DNA of 6,461 nucleotides, taken from the NCBI GenBank assembly GCA_946628865.1, contig CAMOXE010000133.1, positions 1 through 6,461 on the forward strand, read 5' to 3'. Origin of the DNA: an uncultured Clostridia bacterium. GTDB lineage: Bacteria > Bacillota > Clostridia > Christensenellales > Borkfalkiaceae. This document shows positions 5,081 to 6,461 of the stretch, piece after piece. Both the position numbers and the translations under genes were made by a program. Under the pieces are notes generated by a model that saw nothing but the letters and a program-made list of their open reading frames with translations, was not told where the DNA came from and searched no databases. Within the stretch, counting starts at the first letter, position 1. Each line of letters starts with the position of its first letter.

Positions 5081-6208
5081 ATGTATAAAAGAATAATCGT
5101 AAAGGTAGGCTCTTCGAGTTTAGTCGGCGAAGATTTGTCCGTGAACGAGCGGGTTTTCGACGTTTTGATGCGCGCTTTTAAGGGTCTGAAGGGCTTAGGC
5201 GTAGAGCCGTGTCTGGTAACGAGCGGCGCGATAGCGATAGGCAGAAACGTCCTCGGGCTCGATAAAAAGCCCCGCGAAATGGGCTTAAAGCAAGCCTGCG
5301 CGGCGGTGGGACAAGCAAAACTGATGGAGAAATACAATTCCTATGCCGAGAAATACGGTCTGACGCTCGGACAGATACTCGTCAATCACGACGATTTTCA
5401 ATTCCGCGGCAGAATGTTGCACTTGTCCGACACGCTCGACAGTATGTTTAAAAGCGGCGTTATCCCCGTAGTCAACGAGAACGACGCGCTCGCCGTCGAC
5501 GAGATAAAGGTGGGCGACAACGATACTTTGGCGGCGCTCATAACGCCTATGGTAGGAGCGGAACTTTTGGTGCTGTTTTCGGACATAGACGGACTTTACG
5601 ACAAAAACCCAAAAACGGATAAGACCGCGAAACTCATTCGCCGCGTCGATAAAATCGACGAAGAGACGTATGCGTTTGCGGGCAAGAGCAGTACCGAAGT
5701 CGGCACGGGCGGTATGGAGACGAAATTGAACGCCGCTGTTATCGCGACTACGGCGGGGAGCGATATGGTCATCTGCAATTCTTCCCGAATAGAAAGGCTT
5801 GCGGATATAGTCTGCGGCGAGGAGATAGGCACGTTTTTCAGTCGCGGGCGGGGCATAAGTTCGAGAGACCATTGGATAATCTTCAAGACTAATTCCGCAG
5901 GGAAAATAGTGGTGGACAGCGGGCTTAAAGCCGCGCTTAAACTTAAAAAGGTCTCGATATTGCCTACGGGTATAACGGACGTTATAGGCAGGTTCGATAA
6001 GGGCGCAATAGTCGAGATAGTATCCGACGACGGCGCGCCGATAGGCAAAGGAATAACGAAATTTTCTTCTGACCTAGTTTCGGCGATAAAGGGCAAAAAA
6101 GGCGAAGAAATAACCGAAATATTAGGCTATAAGTGCAAAAACGAAGTGGTGCATGCGAGCGATCTCGTGGTTTTCGGCGGTGATTATTATGGACGAATTA
6201 TTAAATAA
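5081..6208 (+). CDS. proB: Glutamate 5-kinase with C-terminal PUA domain
   Basis: Phosphorylates L-glutamate with ATP to gamma-glutamyl phosphate, the first step of proline synthesis, in the cytoplasm. From the ATG at 5081 the protein has 375 residues, the normal size. The amino acid kinase domain (~1-255) shows VKVGSS with Lys8, VTSGAIAIG (46-54), VNENDA (131-136), VGDND (144-148), SDIDGLY (167-173) and GTGGMETKL (208-216, Lys215). A PUA domain follows (~273-365, AGKIVVDSGLKAAL...HASDLVVF). The start at 5081 matches the family N-terminus (MYKRIIVKVGSS). The frame stays open to an ATG at 5042, but that adds 13 residues and lies inside a terminator hairpin. The binding site before 5081 is weak (ACGGA, about ten bases away). 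There is little room for a separate promoter, so expression may depend on read-through. It overlaps proA by 20 bases. Confidence 0.94.
   Translation: MYKRIIVKVGSSSLVGEDLSVNERVFDVLMRAFKGLKGLGVEPCLVTSGAIAIGRNVLGLDKKPREMGLKQACAAVGQAKLMEKYNSYAEKYGLTLGQILVNHDDFQFRGRMLHLSDTLDSMFKSGVIPVVNENDALAVDEIKVGDNDTLAALITPMVGAELLVLFSDIDGLYDKNPKTDKTAKLIRRVDKIDEETYAFAGKSSTEVGTGGMETKLNAAVIATTAGSDMVICNSSRIERLADIVCGEEIGTFFSRGRGISSRDHWIIFKTNSAGKIVVDSGLKAALKLKKVSILPTGITDVIGRFDKGAIVEIVSDDGAPIGKGITKFSSDLVSAIKGKKGEEITEILGYKCKNEVVHASDLVVFGGDYYGRIIK
6176..6184 (+). promoter_or_regulatory. Ribosome binding site of proA inside proB
   Basis: GGCGGTGAT differs at one base from the ideal GGAGGTGAT and lies within the last codons of proB. 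Its core (6176-6181) is seven bases from the ATG at 6189, and this decides the proA start. Confidence 0.7.
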
Positions 6209-6461
6209 ATGTAAAAAAGCGCAGAGCGGTCTTTTATCGCTCGGCGCAAAAGAGCGGAGCGGACTTTTGGTAAAGATAAAGTCGGCGATAGAGAAAAACG
6301 CCGCGGAAATTTTGCGCGCCAACGCAGAGGATATGAAAAACGCCGCGGAAAGCGGCATGGCGGACGCGATGAAAGACAGATTGCGCTTGGACGAAAAGCG
6401 AATTTCCGAGATAGCGAAAGGCGTTGAAGAAGTCGCCGCTCTTCCCGATTACGTCGGCGAA
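6189..6461 (+). CDS. proA: Glutamate-5-semialdehyde dehydrogenase (gamma-glutamyl phosphate reductase), 3'-truncated by window edge
   Basis: Reduces gamma-glutamyl phosphate with NADPH to glutamate-5-semialdehyde, the step after ProB. Only the first 91 codons are present of about 415 expected, and the frame is open to the window end. The visible N-terminal region fits the family: KNAAEILRANAEDM (36-49), ESGMADAMKDRLRLDEKRI (54-72) and VAALPDYVGE (82-91), close to the usual DRL.Ld..Ri and a.LpdPvG pattern. The catalytic cysteine lies beyond the window. The ATG at 6189 falls within proB, 20 bases before the end of its stop codon, and has a good binding site, so translational coupling in a proBA operon is likely. 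No proC is seen here. Confidence 0.92.
   Translation, partial: MDELLNKCKKAQSGLLSLGAKERSGLLVKIKSAIEKNAAEILRANAEDMKNAAESGMADAMKDRLRLDEKRISEIAKGVEEVAALPDYVGE

Noticed and set aside
5285..5872. 195-codon minus-strand frame
   Set aside because: It is antisense to the catalytic core of proB, with no binding site or family signal.

Overview
This window looks like chromosomal DNA of a Gram-positive, clostridia-type bacterium (Bacillota). The evidence is a YpeB-type spore germination protein, sigma-A-like TTGACA-17-TATAAT promoters, AAGGAG ribosome binding sites, a BioY biotin S-component, and frequent AUA and AGA codons in a mid-GC background. All genes lie on the + strand. There is no sign of mobile DNA, a CRISPR array, or tRNA or rRNA genes. 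No stretch over 300 bases lacks a gene.

Layout. (1) Bases 2-1225 hold the 3' part of ypeB, cut by the window start and closed by a strong GC-rich hairpin terminator. (2) Bases 1336-1773 are dut (dUTPase). It is expressed from an extended -10 promoter so close to the ATG that the mRNA is predicted to be leaderless. (3) A consensus promoter at 1830-1858 drives an unrecognised secreted, membrane-anchored protein (1925-3199) with a glutamate-rich cytoplasmic tail. Its leader can fold so that the ribosome binding site is buried. A perfect 11-bp hairpin then precedes bioY (3284-3829). (4) Directly after the bioY stop, another near-consensus promoter drives a soluble, very acidic protein (3888-5024). 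It has a tandem 15-residue repeat and a C-terminal segment that resembles a HIRAN-type fold. (5) An AT-rich hairpin at 5029-5061 separates this from proB (5081-6208), which overlaps proA (6189 to the window end).

How the genes work together. proB and proA are the first two steps of proline synthesis from glutamate and look translationally coupled. ypeB (spore cortex hydrolase partner), dut (nucleotide pool cleaning) and bioY (biotin uptake) are separate units rather than one pathway. The two unrecognised genes flank bioY, have their own promoters, and share Glu/Ala-rich segments. These two genes and the RNA-level control signals around dut, the 1925 gene and proB are the least explained parts. 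I saw no clear multi-gene novel system.
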